A DNA stretch of 64,000 nt from Nocardia sp. BMG111209 (GCF_000381925.1 NZ_KB907307.1:992001-1056000); one strand, 5' to 3'. Shown: positions 35,052 to 43,648, counted from the stretch's first letter. Numbers and translations are program-made. The notes: generated by a model not told the origin, from the sequence alone.

Positions 35052-35462
35052 ATGCGTATCGGGGAGTTGTCCCGCCGCACCGGCGTGCCCGAGCGCCTGT
35101 TGCGGTACTACGAACAGCAGGGTCTGCTGCGGCCGCTGCGCCGCCCGAGCGGGTACCGCGAATACGGCGAGGGCGATGTCACCACCGTGCGGCGGATCCG
35201 CAGCCTGCTCGCCGCCGGGCTCAACACCGCCACCATCGCGACCGTGCTGCCGTGCCTGCGCGAGGACGAGCAACGCCTGGTACCGAACTGCTCGTCGCTG
35301 GTCGCCGATCTGAACCGGGAGCGGGACCGCATCACCGCGGCCATCACCGAATTGCAGACCTCGCGCGCGATTCTCGACACCGTGATCGCCGCGGCTCCGG
35401 AAGAGTTTGCGGCACAAGGTGTTCCGGATGGCATCGAGGTGGCCCCGGCGCGGTCGGCCTGA
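35052..35462 (+). CDS. MerR-family transcriptional regulator
   Basis: 136 residues. MRIGELSRRTGVPERLLRYY and GLLRPLRRPSGYREYGEGDV form the typical MerR HTH and wing. A coiled-coil helix follows, with one Cys in VLPCLREDEQR and one in VPNCSSLVADL. No metal-binding cysteine cluster is present at the C-terminus, so it probably senses a small molecule. GAGG lies 5 nt before the ATG. It diverges from the damage-type promoter of the VOC gene. Confidence 0.9.
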   Translation: MRIGELSRRTGVPERLLRYYEQQGLLRPLRRPSGYREYGEGDVTTVRRIRSLLAAGLNTATIATVLPCLREDEQRLVPNCSSLVADLNRERDRITAAITELQTSRAILDTVIAAAPEEFAAQGVPDGIEVAPARSA

Positions 35463-35510
35463 TCCGGCGGGTAGCGAGAGGATGCCTCTCCGTTTCGGAG
35501 AATGATCATC

Positions 35511-35516
35511 TATCCT
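35511..35516 (+). promoter_or_regulatory. -10 box for leaderless transcription of the acyl-CoA ligase gene
   Basis: TATCCT lies 6 nt before ATG 35523, and no Shine-Dalgarno sequence precedes the ATG. This matches the TANNNT-N6-8-start pattern seen repeatedly in this window. Confidence 0.45.
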
Positions 35517-35522
35517 GGGCGG

Positions 35523-37064
35523 ATGTCGTCGACGACCACGGAACCGACCATCGGTGCGCTGCTGGCCCGCAGTGTGCGGGAGTTCGGCGCCCAGCACTAC
35601 GTGATCACCCCCGAGGAGCGGCTGGACTACGCCGAGGCCGATCGGCGTTCGGCACTGCTCGCCCGCTGGCTGCTGCATCGCGGCCTCGGCAAGGGCGCCC
35701 GGATCGGGTTGTACTTCCCCAACAGCGACGAATGGGCGGTGTGGTGGCTGGCGGTGTCGCGGATCGGCGCGGTCGCCGTCCCGCTGAGCACGCTGTACGC
35801 GCCGGTCGAACTCGGCAAGGTGCTGCGGCTGGCGGATGTGGCGCTGCTGATCGCGCCGGTGCGGGTGCTCGCCACCGAGACCGCCGCCACGCTGGAGGCG
35901 GCGCTGCCGGAACTCGCGGACCAGGAATCCACGACCCTGCGGCTGTCCGCCGCGCCCTATCTGCGCGGGATCGTGCTCACCGGTGACAGTGACCGGCCGT
36001 GGGCCACCGCCCGCGACGAGCGCGATATCGTGCCCGCGGAGCTGCTGGCGGCGGTGGAGGCCGAGGTGTCCCCGGCCGACCCGGCGATCATGATCCACAC
36101 CTCGGGGTCCACGGCCGATCCGAAGGGGGTGTTGCACACCCACGGCACGCTGGTGCGGCAGACCGCGACGTGGCCCGCGGCGATCCGCAACATCACCGGC
36201 GCCGAATCCGCGCCGCGCATCCTGTGCGCGATGCCGTTCTTCTGGATCGGGGGCGTGCTGGCGGCGATGGGTGCGCTGCACGAACCGGCCACCCTGCTGG
36301 TGCTGCCGCGGCTGGAAGCCGGTGCCGCACTGGATCTCATCGAACGGGAGCGGGGGCAGGGCCTGGTCGGCTGGCCCGCGTTCACCCAGCGGCTGCGCGC
36401 GCATCCGAGTTTCCCGGATCGGGATCTGAGCAGCGCGCCGATGCTGTCGGGCCCGGCCGATCTCGCGATGATCGGTGTGCCGGACGGCTTCCCGATCCAC
36501 CGCAGCCTGACCGAATCCGGAGGTAGCTTCGCGCACACCGAGATTCGCATCGTCGACACCGAGGACCGGCCCGTGCCCGCGGGCACCGTCGGCGAACTGC
36601 ACATCCGCGGGATCGGCGTGATGGCCGGATACAACAAGCGGGAACGGCACGACGTGTTCGACGCCGACGGCTGGTACCGCACCGGCGACCGGGTCTACCG
36701 CAACCCCGGCGATCGGCGGCTGTTCTATGTCGGCCGGACCGGTGATCTCATCAAGGTCGCGGGCGCGAATGTGTCTCCGCTGGAAGTGGAATCGGTGCTG
36801 GAGACCTTCGACGACATCGCGCAGTGCGTGATCGTCGGCATCGATCATCCCGCGCGCGGCGAGGAGGTGTGCGCCGTCGTGGTGCCCGCCGCCGGGCCGC
36901 TGGATCTCGATGCCGTGGCCGCTCGCGCCCGCGAGCAGTTGTCCGGCTACAAGGTGCCCTCGCGCTGGATCGTCACCACCGCCGATCACATCCCCACACT
37001 GCCCTCGGGCAAGCTGGACCGGCGCGGCCTGCGCGGGCTGGTCACCGACGGCACGCTGAAGTGA
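35523..37064 (+). CDS. class I adenylate-forming acyl-CoA ligase (FadD-like)
   Basis: 513 residues. ATP loop IMIHTSGSTADPKGVLHTHG (about residues 191-210), TGD motif WYRTGDRVYRN, hinge GRTGDLIKVAGANVSP and catalytic lysine in LPSGKLDRRGL. It should activate a carboxylic acid to acyl-AMP and then acyl-CoA. Oddity: after the motif LTESGG, where a typical member has about 20 residues ending in a G-x-P-x-PG loop before the next strand, this protein goes straight to SFAHTEIRIVD. The frame is intact, so it is a natural shortening, a small deletion or a subfamily trait. ATG 35523 is chosen for its -10 box; ATG 35502 is alternative. Confidence 0.85.
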   Translation: MSSTTTEPTIGALLARSVREFGAQHYVITPEERLDYAEADRRSALLARWLLHRGLGKGARIGLYFPNSDEWAVWWLAVSRIGAVAVPLSTLYAPVELGKVLRLADVALLIAPVRVLATETAATLEAALPELADQESTTLRLSAAPYLRGIVLTGDSDRPWATARDERDIVPAELLAAVEAEVSPADPAIMIHTSGSTADPKGVLHTHGTLVRQTATWPAAIRNITGAESAPRILCAMPFFWIGGVLAAMGALHEPATLLVLPRLEAGAALDLIERERGQGLVGWPAFTQRLRAHPSFPDRDLSSAPMLSGPADLAMIGVPDGFPIHRSLTESGGSFAHTEIRIVDTEDRPVPAGTVGELHIRGIGVMAGYNKRERHDVFDADGWYRTGDRVYRNPGDRRLFYVGRTGDLIKVAGANVSPLEVESVLETFDDIAQCVIVGIDHPARGEEVCAVVVPAAGPLDLDAVAARAREQLSGYKVPSRWIVTTADHIPTLPSGKLDRRGLRGLVTDGTLK

Positions 37065-37082
37065 ATCGTTAGGGTACGAGAT

Positions 37083-37442
37083 ATGACGACCGAGATCTGG
37101 CACAACCCGCGGTGCTCGAAGAGCCGCACCGCCAAGGCGTTCCTCGACGAGGCCGGTATCGCCTACACCGAGCGGCGCTACCTGGAGGATCCGCCGAGCG
37201 CCGCCGAGTTGCGGGACATGCTGACCCGGCTCGGACTGCAGCCGTGGGACATCACGCGCACCGGCGAGGACGAGGCGAAGGAACTCGGCCTGTCCGGCTG
37301 GGCGCGCACCGATACCGAGCGGGAGCGCTGGATCGAGGCGCTGGCCGCGCACCCCAGGCTGATCCAGCGCCCCATCGTCGCGACCGCCGACGGCCGGGCC
37401 GTGGTCGCTCGCGACGACGAGGCGCTGCGATCGTTGCGGTAG
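37083..37442 (+). CDS. ArsC/Spx-fold (arsenate reductase-like) protein
   Basis: 119 residues with the thioredoxin-like ArsC fold. The N-terminal active-site loop is HNPRCSKSRTAKAFLDEAG with a single catalytic cysteine, followed by YLEDPPSAAELRDML and the cis-proline region LIQRPIVAT. A glutaredoxin-linked arsenate reductase is the family label, but no arsenic genes are near, so the true role may be different. A TAGGGT box ends 7 nt before the ATG. Confidence 0.85.
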   Translation: MTTEIWHNPRCSKSRTAKAFLDEAGIAYTERRYLEDPPSAAELRDMLTRLGLQPWDITRTGEDEAKELGLSGWARTDTERERWIEALAAHPRLIQRPIVATADGRAVVARDDEALRSLR

Positions 37443-37449
37443 CCGGCGA

Positions 37450-37884
37450 TCAGCCGCGGGCCGGGGCGGTCCAGCCCGCCGGCGGCTCGGCGCCGTAGAA
37501 CTCGTCCTCGGAGTAGAGGTCGTCCGGCCAGGCCCGCACATTGCCGATCCGGCCGTCGGCGATCTCGGCCACCAGGACGGCGCCGACGCTCATGCTGCGG
37601 CCGTCGGACCGCGACGCCTCGACCTTCTGCAGTACGACCACGACGTCGTCACCGGCGAGGATGTCGGTGATCTCGGCACGGTAGGTGCCCTCGGAGTACG
37701 CGAAGATCGTGGCCAGCAAACCGATGACCGCATCGATCCCCTGGTAGGTGCCCACCAGCCAGTTGCGTCCGGCGGAGAACCAGGTGACGTCGGGACTGAA
37801 CGATTCTTTGACGGTGTCCAGGTCACCTTTCTCGAACGCCTCGAAGGCGCGACGGACCAACTCGATGTGGGACTGCTCTGCCAT
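37450..37884 (-). CDS. NTF2-fold (SnoaL/ketosteroid isomerase-like) protein
   Basis: 144 residues with the pattern RRAFEAFEKGDLDTVKESFS, WFSAGRNWLVGTYQG and VVLQKVEASRSDGRSM, typical of NTF2-like small-molecule isomerases and cyclases. ATG 37884 has GAGGAG 6 nt upstream. It diverges from an FrsA-like hydrolase gene across less than 90 bp. Substrate unknown. Confidence 0.82.
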   Translation of the reverse strand: MAEQSHIELVRRAFEAFEKGDLDTVKESFSPDVTWFSAGRNWLVGTYQGIDAVIGLLATIFAYSEGTYRAEITDILAGDDVVVVLQKVEASRSDGRSMSVGAVLVAEIADGRIGNVRAWPDDLYSEDEFYGAEPPAGWTAPARG

Positions 37885-37972
37885 GCTGAACTCCTCGGTG
37901 CCGGTGGTTCCGGCTGTGTTGTGAGAGCGGTGGTGTCCACCATAGGATGCTTTGCACAGCGCCGCACGCGAG

Positions 37973-39154
37973 GTGGAACGGTTGGGAATTTTCTTCCGGG
38001 ACAAAGCTTTCGACTTCGAGACCGTCCGGGTGATGTGGTACGCCCCGGTCGGCGGGGCCGACCTCGGGGAGGTACTGTCGGCGACCCGGCGTATCCGCGG
38101 CGGGGACACCGATTCCTGGTTCCGCGAATGGAATCGGTTGGGCACCATGCTGCTCGACCGTGCCGACGGCCTGCGCGACGAGCTGTCGAAGGGTAATGCG
38201 CTGCTGCGCGCGGCGAACTATCTGCGGACCGCGGAGTTCTTCCTCGATCCCGCCGATACCCGCCGGCCGGGCACCGCCGATCGTGCGCGGGCCGGTTTCG
38301 ACGCCGGGCTGTCCGCGCTCGGTGTGGAGTTGGTGCGCGCCGAGATCCCTTACGGGGAAGCGGAATTGGAGGTCATGTACTTCCCTCCGCGCGCGCCGGG
38401 CGCGCCGCTGCTGGTGGTGTGCGGCGGCTTCGACTCCGTGCCGGACGAGCTGTGGTTCACCGTGGCCCGGGCGGCCCTGGACCGCGGCTTCGCCGTTCTG
38501 GTCTACGAGGGTCCGGGACAGGGTAATCTGCTGCGGCGGTACGGCGTTCCGTTCGACCATCGGTGGGAGGTTCCGTCGTCGGCGGTACTCAACTGGGCCG
38601 CAACGCATATCGTGGCCGAGTCGATCACCGGTATCGGAATCAGTTACGGCGGAAGGCTACTGGCCCGAGCCGCCGCCAAGGATCCGCGCTACGACCGGAT
38701 CGTACTGTTCGACTACTTCCCCCGAATGCTGGACGCGTTCACGGCGAGCATCCCGTGGCCGCTGCGCTCGGCCGCCGCCACCATGCCGCGGTGGCTGGCC
38801 CGAATCGTCAGCGCCGCAGGGCGTTTCGATACCCAGACGCGCTGGGCACTGGCCAACGCGCGCTGGACCTTCGGCGCGGCGGATCTCCCGGATCTGGTGG
38901 CGAAGCTGGCGGCCGACGGTGACGACGAGTGGGCCGCCGACATCGCCGCGGATGTGCTGCTGCTGGTCGCCGAGCGCGAGCACTTCTACCCGAAGTCGCT
39001 GGCCTACCGGTTCGCCGAGCGCCTCACCGGCGCGCGGTCGGTGACGCTGCGCGAGTTCACCGCCGCGGAGGGCGGCGAATTGCATTGCCAGAACGGCGCA
39101 TTGCATCTCGCGCACGAGCAGATCTTCGACTGGATCCGGTTACCCCGCGGGTAA
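37973..39154 (+). CDS. FrsA-like alpha/beta hydrolase
   Basis: 393 residues from GTG 37973. A helical N-terminal lid (residues 1-115) precedes the alpha/beta fold: APLLVVCGGFDSVPDELWF, VYEGPGQGNLLRRYG, nucleophile elbow GIGISYGGRLLARA, acid in LVAEREHFYPK and histidine region GGELHCQNGALHLAHEQIFDW. This is the FrsA / 2,6-dihydropseudooxynicotine hydrolase class, which cleaves C-C or ester bonds. A TTG at 37952 with AGGA upstream would add seven residues. No clear operon partner; a small NTF2 gene follows 35 nt downstream. Confidence 0.85.
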   Translation: MERLGIFFRDKAFDFETVRVMWYAPVGGADLGEVLSATRRIRGGDTDSWFREWNRLGTMLLDRADGLRDELSKGNALLRAANYLRTAEFFLDPADTRRPGTADRARAGFDAGLSALGVELVRAEIPYGEAELEVMYFPPRAPGAPLLVVCGGFDSVPDELWFTVARAALDRGFAVLVYEGPGQGNLLRRYGVPFDHRWEVPSSAVLNWAATHIVAESITGIGISYGGRLLARAAAKDPRYDRIVLFDYFPRMLDAFTASIPWPLRSAAATMPRWLARIVSAAGRFDTQTRWALANARWTFGAADLPDLVAKLAADGDDEWAADIAADVLLLVAEREHFYPKSLAYRFAERLTGARSVTLREFTAAEGGELHCQNGALHLAHEQIFDWIRLPRG

Positions 39155-39189
39155 TCGACTCCCGCGCCGATGTCGAACATGCTCGATAC

Positions 39190-39561
39190 ATGAGCGAATA
39201 CGAGAACCACGAGACCATCGCCCGCCGCTACATCGACGTCTGGAACGAGCAGGACCCGGGCAAGCGCCGCGCGTTGATCGACGAATTGTTCACCGCCGGA
39301 GCCACTTACACCGATCCGCTGGCCGCGGTCGCGGGCGCCGGCGAGATCGACCGGGTGGTCGGCGGCGCCCAGCAGCAGTTCGCCGGGCTGCGCTTCGGCC
39401 TCGGCGCGGGCCCGGTCGACGGCCATCACGATCTGGCGCGGTTCACCTGGGAGCTCGGCGCGCCGGGTGCGGAGCCGCTGGTCGTCGGCTTCGACGTGAT
39501 CGTGCTGGAGCAGGGGCGGATCGCGCATGTGCACGGATTCCTGGACAAGGTGCCCGCCTGA
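39190..39561 (+). CDS. NTF2-fold (SnoaL-like) protein
   Basis: 123 residues. IARRYIDVWNEQDPGKRRAL, TYTDPLAAVAGAGEIDRVVG and FDVIVLEQGRIAHVHGFLD are the standard SnoaL/NTF2 elements. It follows the FrsA-like hydrolase by 35 nt on the same strand and may act in the same pathway. A 13-bp terminator hairpin comes directly after the stop. Confidence 0.85.
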   Translation: MSEYENHETIARRYIDVWNEQDPGKRRALIDELFTAGATYTDPLAAVAGAGEIDRVVGGAQQQFAGLRFGLGAGPVDGHHDLARFTWELGAPGAEPLVVGFDVIVLEQGRIAHVHGFLDKVPA

Positions 39562-39567
39562 CGCCGC

Positions 39568-39597
39568 GGCGGCGGCACGGTGTCCCGTGCCGCCGCC
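39568..39597. terminator. terminator between convergent genes
   Basis: GGCGGCGGCACGG and CCGTGCCGCCGCC pair perfectly over 13 bp with a TGTC loop, 6 nt after the NTF2 stop. The DUF4873 gene converges from the other side, so it is probably bidirectional. Confidence 0.8.
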
Positions 39598-39609
39598 GGT
39601 CGTTGTGCC

Positions 39610-39924
39610 CTAACGGTTTCCGGACGCGAACGGCGGTGCGCCGAGGCCGACGATGCGCAGGTTGCCCCACGGGTCGCGTTCCTGCAGCCGACCGGCCGCC
39701 GCGGCGCCGTCCGGCAGGATCAGCGTCACCTGCCCGCGCCCGGGATCGGGCAGTTCGACGCCGGGGTCGGCGGTGACGCGGCCGTACCAATGGAAGCGGC
39801 CGTCGATCGGGTCCAGATGTCCGGACAGCGTCACCCGCACCGGCACCTCCGCACCTGGGACGTCCAGCACCGCCGGGCCGGAATAGTCCGGTGCCGGAAC
39901 GAGTTCCGCGGGAAGTTCGATCAT
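39610..39924 (-). CDS. stand-alone DUF4873 domain protein
   Basis: 104 residues: DYSGPAVLDVPGAEVPVRV, LSGHLDPIDGRFHWYGRV and LQERDPWGNLRIVGLGAPP. In related organisms I know this domain as a C-terminal appendage of flavin monooxygenases; here it is separate. The ATG overlaps the stop of the AurF-like gene (ATGA), so the two are translated together and may act as a pair. Confidence 0.75.
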   Translation of the reverse strand: MIELPAELVPAPDYSGPAVLDVPGAEVPVRVTLSGHLDPIDGRFHWYGRVTADPGVELPDPGRGQVTLILPDGAAAAGRLQERDPWGNLRIVGLGAPPFASGNR

Positions 39925-40823
39925 CGCGGCAGCATCCCCGCCATCCGCCAGATCGCCTTCCCGGCCGGGCCGAACAGCCCGTTCCGGTCCAGTACCGCGG
40001 CCAGGTCCGCCGCGCCGACCGCGAGGTTGCGCCGGAAATGCGGGTTGCGCAACGCGATTCGGCGGGCGGCTGGGCCGTCCAGGCCGGCCCGGCGGTACAT
40101 GTGCCGGTTGGCCAGCAGCGAGACGAACAGCGGCGCCGCCACCGCGACGCAGGCCCGGGTGAAGGCCAGTTCGGCCGCCGACATCTCCGGTGCCCGGCGG
40201 GCCAGCGCGTCGCGGGCGAAGCCGATGTGCCGGGCCTCCTCGGTGACGTGGATGCGCATCACGCGCGACACCACCGGCTGCAACTCGGGATCGTCGAGGG
40301 TGCGGCGCTGCTGGGCGTCGAAGATCTCCTCGCCGACCAGGGCGGCCACCCAGGTCATGGAGCCGCGCAGTATCTGTTCCAGCGCCGAGATGAGCAGGCG
40401 GGCAGGGGGTTTCGGCCAGTAGGGGCGGGCCTCGATGCGGTCGATCAGTTTGCCGAACATCATCATGTGCCGGCACTCGTCGCCCATCTCGGTGAGCGTG
40501 TAGTGCGACCAGGCGCTGGTCGGGGTGTCGTTCATCAACTCCCGCAACAGAATCCGGTTCAGCAGATTCTCGAACCAGATACCCGTGGACAGCAGGTTCG
40601 CGAGTTCCTGCCGGGACAGTTCGCGGCGTTGTTCGGGGGTCATCGCCTCCCAGAGCGCGGTGCCGTACAGCGACACCACCTCCGGCGGCAGGAACATCTT
40701 TTCCGGATCCAGCGGGGCGTCCCAGTCGACATCGACCACGGGGTCGTAGGACTTCTTCACCGATCCGGTCAGCAGGCGGTCCGCGAAACGGTCGCGGGGC
40801 GCCAGCGCGGCTTCATTGCCCAT
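39921..40823 (-). CDS. AurF-like diiron oxygenase
   Basis: 300 residues, helical bundle. Diiron ligands are visible in GIWFENLLNRIL, EMGDECRHMMMFGKL, EEIFDAQQRR and HVTEEARHIGFARDA, the E/E-x2-H arrangement of AurF p-aminobenzoate N-oxygenase. AurF converts an arylamine to a nitro group; the substrate here is unknown. ATG 40823 has GGAG 9 nt upstream. First gene of a two-gene unit with DUF4873, divergent from a TetR regulator across a shared operator. Confidence 0.88.
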   Translation of the reverse strand: MGNEAALAPRDRFADRLLTGSVKKSYDPVVDVDWDAPLDPEKMFLPPEVVSLYGTALWEAMTPEQRRELSRQELANLLSTGIWFENLLNRILLRELMNDTPTSAWSHYTLTEMGDECRHMMMFGKLIDRIEARPYWPKPPARLLISALEQILRGSMTWVAALVGEEIFDAQQRRTLDDPELQPVVSRVMRIHVTEEARHIGFARDALARRAPEMSAAELAFTRACVAVAAPLFVSLLANRHMYRRAGLDGPAARRIALRNPHFRRNLAVGAADLAAVLDRNGLFGPAGKAIWRMAGMLPR

Positions 40824-40843
40824 GGCGGCTCTCCAGTTAATGC

Positions 40844-40881
40844 TACAAGGTGTAACAGTCAGATTAGTGTGACACCTTGTA
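40844..40881. promoter_or_regulatory. TetR operator between the aurF-like and tetR genes
   Basis: TACAAGGTGT (40844-40853) and ACACCTTGTA (40872-40881) are perfect 10-bp inverted arms with an 18-nt spacer; inward they extend to 12 of 13 (GTaAC against GTgAC). The position between the two divergent starts would block both promoters. Confidence 0.7.
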
Positions 40882-40902
40882 CCGGTCAATAGGGTCGCGG
40901 AG

Positions 40903-40908
40903 TACAGT
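40903..40908 (+). promoter_or_regulatory. -10 box for leaderless tetR transcription
   Basis: TACAGT ends 7 nt before GTG 40916, with no Shine-Dalgarno sequence. It lies 21 bp beyond the operator arm, so repressor binding should overlap the -35 region. Confidence 0.5.
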
Positions 40909-40915
40909 TGCCGCT

Positions 40916-41626
40916 GTGTCCGAGACCGGCGGGAAATCACAGGCGGCCGTGGACGGCCGCGCCACCCGCTGGGAGGATCACAAGCGCCAACGCCGCACCG
41001 AGGTGCTCGATGCCGCCCTCGAGGTGATCGAGGAGTGTGGCGCCGAGGTGTCGGTGCAGCAGATCGCCGATCGGCTCGGGCTACCGCGACCGGTGGTCTA
41101 CCGCCACTTCGACGGCCGGACCGATCTCGACGAGCAGATCCGCCGCCGCATCCAGGAATCGCTGCTGGACGAGGTCATGCCGATGCTGCGCACCGAGGGC
41201 TCGGTCCGCGACGCGGTGCGGGGCGCGGTCGGCACCTATGTGGGCTGGGTGGAGCGGCACCGCAATCTGCATCTCTTCCTGACCGGCGACGCGGCCGACG
41301 GCGACGGATCGCACGGGCTCGGCGGCGCCCGCAACCGCATCGGTGGCCGGCTCGCCGACCTGTTCGCCACCGCGCTGTCGGTCTACGACATCGACCCGCA
41401 TCGGGCGCGCCCGATGGCCTTCGGAGTGATCGGGCTGGTGGACGGCGTGGTCGACAGCTGGCGCGGCGACCCGGCCACGCTGACCTCCGACCAGGTGGTG
41501 GGCATGCTCACCGAGTCGATCCTCGGGCTGTTCGAGGGCAACGCGCGCAGCCTGGGTGTGCCGCTCACCCGGGACACCCCGGTCGCCGACCTGCTCTCGC
41601 GCCGCGTCGTACCGCACCCGGCCTGA
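40916..41626 (+). CDS. TetR-family transcriptional regulator
   Basis: 236 residues. HTH: RRTEVLDAALEVIEECGAEV, SVQQIADRLGLPRPVVYRHF, then DGRTDLDEQI. The C-terminal domain is helical with TetR_C-like GDAADGDGSHGLGG and LGLFEGNARS. GTG 40916 matches a -10 box 7 nt upstream; an in-frame upstream start would lie inside the operator. Probably represses itself and the divergent AurF-like unit. Confidence 0.9.
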   Translation: MSETGGKSQAAVDGRATRWEDHKRQRRTEVLDAALEVIEECGAEVSVQQIADRLGLPRPVVYRHFDGRTDLDEQIRRRIQESLLDEVMPMLRTEGSVRDAVRGAVGTYVGWVERHRNLHLFLTGDAADGDGSHGLGGARNRIGGRLADLFATALSVYDIDPHRARPMAFGVIGLVDGVVDSWRGDPATLTSDQVVGMLTESILGLFEGNARSLGVPLTRDTPVADLLSRRVVPHPA

Positions 41627-42448
41627 TCAGCCGTATACGCGCGCCGGTGCCGGTATCGCGTGCAGATCCGCGACCGTGAGCGTGGGTGTCATCCGGGTCT
41701 GCGGGACAGCCGAATCCGGCTGCACCCGGCCGCGCACGGATACCCAGGTGTCGTCGGCGGGCAGCGGAAAATCACCGGCGAGATGTATCCGCATGGTCTG
41801 CGCGTCGGCGACGCAACAGGTGATGACCAGCCGGGCCAGGTCGACGCCGCCCCGGCTGCCGTCGGTGCGCGGCGCACCGTCGGCCGCGGTCCGCACGATG
41901 AAACCGACCACCGTGACGTCGTGATCGTCCAGCGCCCCACTGGAATCGTAGGAGGCCCGGTCGATCAGGTCGTACATCCGGACCGTCGGCGCCGATCCGG
42001 CTGGCAGCGGCCCGAAGTCGTACTTGCCGTCGTCGGTGGCGCCCGGCTGACCGACGCTGGCCTGCGCGGTGGTCCCCGACTGCACCGACCCGGCACCCAG
42101 CGCCGGCGGTACCACGATCAGGAGTGCGGCGATCGGTGCGAGCAGCAACCAGTGCGGGCGGTCCGAATGACCGTGTTCGTCTTCGTCGAGCGACGGATCC
42201 TGTTCGGCCGCAATCCGATTCGTCGCGCCGTGACCGACTGTAGCGGGTTCGGTGACCGCCGCGGTTCGCGGACGCCGTAGGTCACGGACGATCGCCGTGA
42301 GGGCCAGCAGCACGAGAATCGTCCCACTCACCAGCAGGAACGGTCCCAGTGCGGGTTTCACGTAGCGGAGATAGGTCCCGTCGGCGGCGATCTTCACGAC
42401 CGCGATACCGATGAGCAGCAGGACGAAATTCTGTGCGACGCGGTTCAT
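41627..42448 (-). CDS. TIGR03943-like membrane protein, partner of the permease
   Basis: 273 residues. Two N-terminal membrane segments (NFVLLLIGIAVVKIAADG; FLLVSGTILVLLALTAIV), a His/Asp/Glu-rich cytoplasmic linker (DEDEHGHSDRPH), a third segment LLLAPIAALLIVVPPALGAG and a periplasmic domain with ITCCVADAQTMRIHL. The two adjacent Cys and the His-rich loop hint at metal handling. Coupled to the preceding permease by ATGA. Proteins of this type usually sit next to a DUF318-type permease, as here. Confidence 0.82.
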   Translation of the reverse strand: MNRVAQNFVLLLIGIAVVKIAADGTYLRYVKPALGPFLLVSGTILVLLALTAIVRDLRRPRTAAVTEPATVGHGATNRIAAEQDPSLDEDEHGHSDRPHWLLLAPIAALLIVVPPALGAGSVQSGTTAQASVGQPGATDDGKYDFGPLPAGSAPTVRMYDLIDRASYDSSGALDDHDVTVVGFIVRTAADGAPRTDGSRGGVDLARLVITCCVADAQTMRIHLAGDFPLPADDTWVSVRGRVQPDSAVPQTRMTPTLTVADLHAIPAPARVYG

Positions 42449-43623
42449 CGCGCCCCTCCCAGGAAGATCAGACCGGCCACGGTGCCGCACACGACGGCGA
42501 CCACGAACGTCGCCGGTGCGAAGCGTAACGCGAACCGGCGCCCGAACGTACCCGCCTGCATCGCGAACAGTTTCACGTCGACGGCGGGACCGACGACCAG
42601 GAATACCAAGCGCGGCAACAGCGGCAGGCTCGACATACTCGACGCGACGAAGGCGTCCGCCTCCGAGCACAGGGCCAGCACCACTGCCAGCAGGGCCAGC
42701 ACCAGTACCGACAGCACCGGCTGTCCGGCCAGCGAGCGATACCACTGCGCCGGGACGAGTACGTGCAGGGCGGCCGCGGCCGCTGCCCCGATCACCAGAA
42801 AGGCGGCGGCCTGCAGGAAATCGTGCCGAGCCGCCTCGCTGAAGATCACCCACCGCGATCGCCCCGGCGCACGGTGCTCGTGACCGCGCGGCTGCACGGA
42901 GAACCACTCGGGCCGCCCGAACCGTGCCCACAGCCAGCCCATCACGAAGGCCGTCGCCAGCGACCCGGTGAATCGGCCCGCCACCATGCCCGGCTGCCCG
43001 GGGAACGCCACCGCGGTCGCCACCAGTACCACCGGATTCACCGCCGGCGCGGACAACAGGAATGCGAAGGCCGCCGCGCTGGGTGCGCCCTGATCCATCA
43101 GCCGGCGCGACACCGGCACCACCCCGCATTCGCAGCCGGGTAGTGCGACGCCCGCGGCCCCGGCAACCACCACGGCGGCGGATTCGTTGCGCGGCAACAA
43201 CTTCCGCAGGATCTCCGGCGATACGAACGCGGCGATCGCGCCGCTGATCAGCACACCCAGCACCAGGAACGGCACCGCCTGCACGAAAACACCCGTGAAG
43301 ATGGTGATGCCGGTCTGTACCCGCGGCGCCCCCGCCAGCCATCGCGACAGTACGGGTCCGAGCGCCAGGCCCACCGCCAGCAGCCCGGCGAGCACATACG
43401 CCGAAGAACCCTGCCACCACCGAGCCGTCGCCGCCGGCTCGCGCGGCTTCCCCGGGCCGGGGTGGGCCGATATCGGTCCCGGCCGGGCCGGTGCCGTCGG
43501 TTTCCCGACGGCCGCGCGAACGCCGCCGGATCGGTGTACTGCCGTATCGGTTTCCCGATGGCCGGTGCCGTGATCGGCGTCTCCGGCAGCGTGCGGCCCC
43601 GACCCGACCTGTGGAATCGACAC
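42445..43623 (-). CDS. DUF318/ArsP-type predicted permease
   Basis: 392 residues with about eight membrane segments, after a Pro/His-rich cytoplasmic start of roughly 75 residues. The family motif is VALPGCECGVVPVSRRLMDQ with two cysteines flanking Glu, plus SAPAVNPVVLVATAVAF and LCSEADAFVASS. ArsP-type members export trivalent organoarsenicals; others are untyped. GTG 43623 is used, with GGGGGTAAGGA just before it. The stop overlaps the next gene's ATG. Its promoter should lie in the CGAAC-rich region upstream. Confidence 0.82.
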   Translation of the reverse strand: MSIPQVGSGPHAAGDADHGTGHRETDTAVHRSGGVRAAVGKPTAPARPGPISAHPGPGKPREPAATARWWQGSSAYVLAGLLAVGLALGPVLSRWLAGAPRVQTGITIFTGVFVQAVPFLVLGVLISGAIAAFVSPEILRKLLPRNESAAVVVAGAAGVALPGCECGVVPVSRRLMDQGAPSAAAFAFLLSAPAVNPVVLVATAVAFPGQPGMVAGRFTGSLATAFVMGWLWARFGRPEWFSVQPRGHEHRAPGRSRWVIFSEAARHDFLQAAAFLVIGAAAAAALHVLVPAQWYRSLAGQPVLSVLVLALLAVVLALCSEADAFVASSMSSLPLLPRLVFLVVGPAVDVKLFAMQAGTFGRRFALRFAPATFVVAVVCGTVAGLIFLGGAR

Positions 43624-43648
43624 GATCCTTACCCCCGTTTCGTGACGG

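Noticed and set aside
34518..37541. 1007-codon minus-strand frame across the CoA ligase and ArsC genes
   Set aside because: Only its last 150 codons (the VOC gene) make sense. The rest is antisense to well-supported plus-strand genes.
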